40,059 nucleotides of DNA. Source: CAYNLK01 sp964398055. Its GTDB lineage: Bacteria; Chloroflexota; Anaerolineae; 4572-78; J111. Where the stretch lies: assembly GCA_964398055.1 (NCBI GenBank), contig CAYNLK010000055.1, forward strand, positions 1-40,059, in the 5' to 3' direction. Below are positions 39,881 to 40,059 of the stretch, in pieces. The notes under the pieces were generated by a model, which did not search any database, was not told the DNA's origin, and worked only from the letters and a program-made list of their open reading frames with translations. The position numbers and the translations under genes are program-made. The stretch's first letter is position 1. Each line of letters starts with the position of its first letter.

Positions 39881-39954
39881 AGGTTCACCCCCACGCGTGT
39901 GGGGATTGCCAGATCACGCCAGTTTGGAGGAATGATACCATCGGTTCACCCCCA
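39881..39954 (-). CRISPR. Edge of a type I-E-like CRISPR array (one repeat, one 32-nt spacer, one truncated repeat)
   Basis: Repeat 1 (39881-39909) contains GGTTCACCCCCACGCGTGTG and continues GGGATTGC. CCCCAC..GTGGGG forms the stem typical of I-E repeats. A second copy starts at 39942 (CGGTTCACCCCCA) exactly 61 bp later, giving a 29-bp repeat and a 32-bp spacer (39910-39941), the standard I-E geometry. By analogy with the I-E form GTGTTCCCC...GAACCG, the array reads on the minus strand and repeat 1 is the degenerate last repeat, so leader and cas genes should lie right of the window. Repeat 2 is cut at 39954. Confidence 0.72.
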
Positions 39955-40059
39955 TGTTGTCAACGATTGAAAAGTGTACCAAATTCACCGAATGAAAAGT
40001 GTAACACTTTATGTAAAAACAACTGAGTGAATAATCAATAGCTCCGGGTAACACCTCCT
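39955..40059. mobile_element. Terminal part of an IS21-family-like insertion sequence
   Basis: The CRISPR repeat stops at 39954 and is replaced by TGTTGTCAACGATTGAAAAG at 39955, starting with TG as IS21-family ends do. Two subterminal repeats of the form GAwTGAAAAGTGTAmC follow at 39965-39980 and 39991-40006, like the multiple terminal repeats of that family. The transposase gene would lie beyond the window end. Family assignment is from recalled end structure only. Confidence 0.6.

Overview
The window looks like a chromosome segment of a GC-rich, free-living bacterium, most likely Chloroflexota (Anaerolineae-like). That placement is inference. It rests on the protein mix (a fused E1 dehydrogenase, a UPF0182 membrane protein, very large unassigned membrane and TPR proteins, sugar ABC operons with UroD-like enzymes) and on many small palindromic and heptameric intergenic repeats. 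No rRNA or tRNA gene was recognised.

Layout. (1) 1-5350, minus strand: a DeoR-type regulator, an E2 acyltransferase and a fused E1 alpha/beta dehydrogenase form a 2-oxoacid (or acetoin) dehydrogenase operon. It has a consensus promoter/operator at 5312-5347 and a terminator at 169-196. A 151-bp MITE-like element with an 8-bp target duplication sits exactly at the E1 stop codon. (2) 5533-8535, plus strand: a zinc-ribbon membrane protein, a membrane-anchored FHA protein, and a tyrosine recombinase preceded by a perfect 15-6-15 palindrome resembling lox/Xer sites. (3) 8762-10212, minus strand: an SDR oxidoreductase with an altered active site, and the broken remnant of a GntR/UTRA regulator. (4) 10601-17073: a large HEAT-like/multi-TM protein, an amidohydrolase, and a large TPR protein. 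(5) 17320-27018, plus strand: a SWIM-SNF2 helicase, AddB and AddA, probably one DNA-repair operon. Both nuclease subunits contain palindromic repeat sequence in frame inside their coding regions. (6) 27102-29861, minus strand: a UPF0182 membrane protein.

(7) 30129-39864, plus strand: a catabolic operon of SorC regulator, lipoprotein sugar-binding protein, two-domain ABC ATPase, ABC permease, D-2-hydroxyacid dehydrogenase, UroD-like protein and FGGY kinase. The binding protein is a tandem duplication of the whole ligand-binding domain, with 441 bp of perfect nucleotide identity between copies next to a diverged second half. The SorC gene has a consensus promoter followed by two perfect 12-bp palindromes. 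The gene set recalls AI-2 (lsr) and sugar/polyol uptake operons but matches neither, so the substrate is unknown. (8) 39881-40059: the edge of a type I-E-like CRISPR array (29-bp repeat, 32-bp spacer) whose second repeat is interrupted by what looks like the end of an IS21-family element.

The most interesting items are the lox-like site beside its own recombinase, the tandem binding protein with apparent gene conversion, the repeat-derived insertions in AddA and AddB, and the IS-interrupted CRISPR edge.
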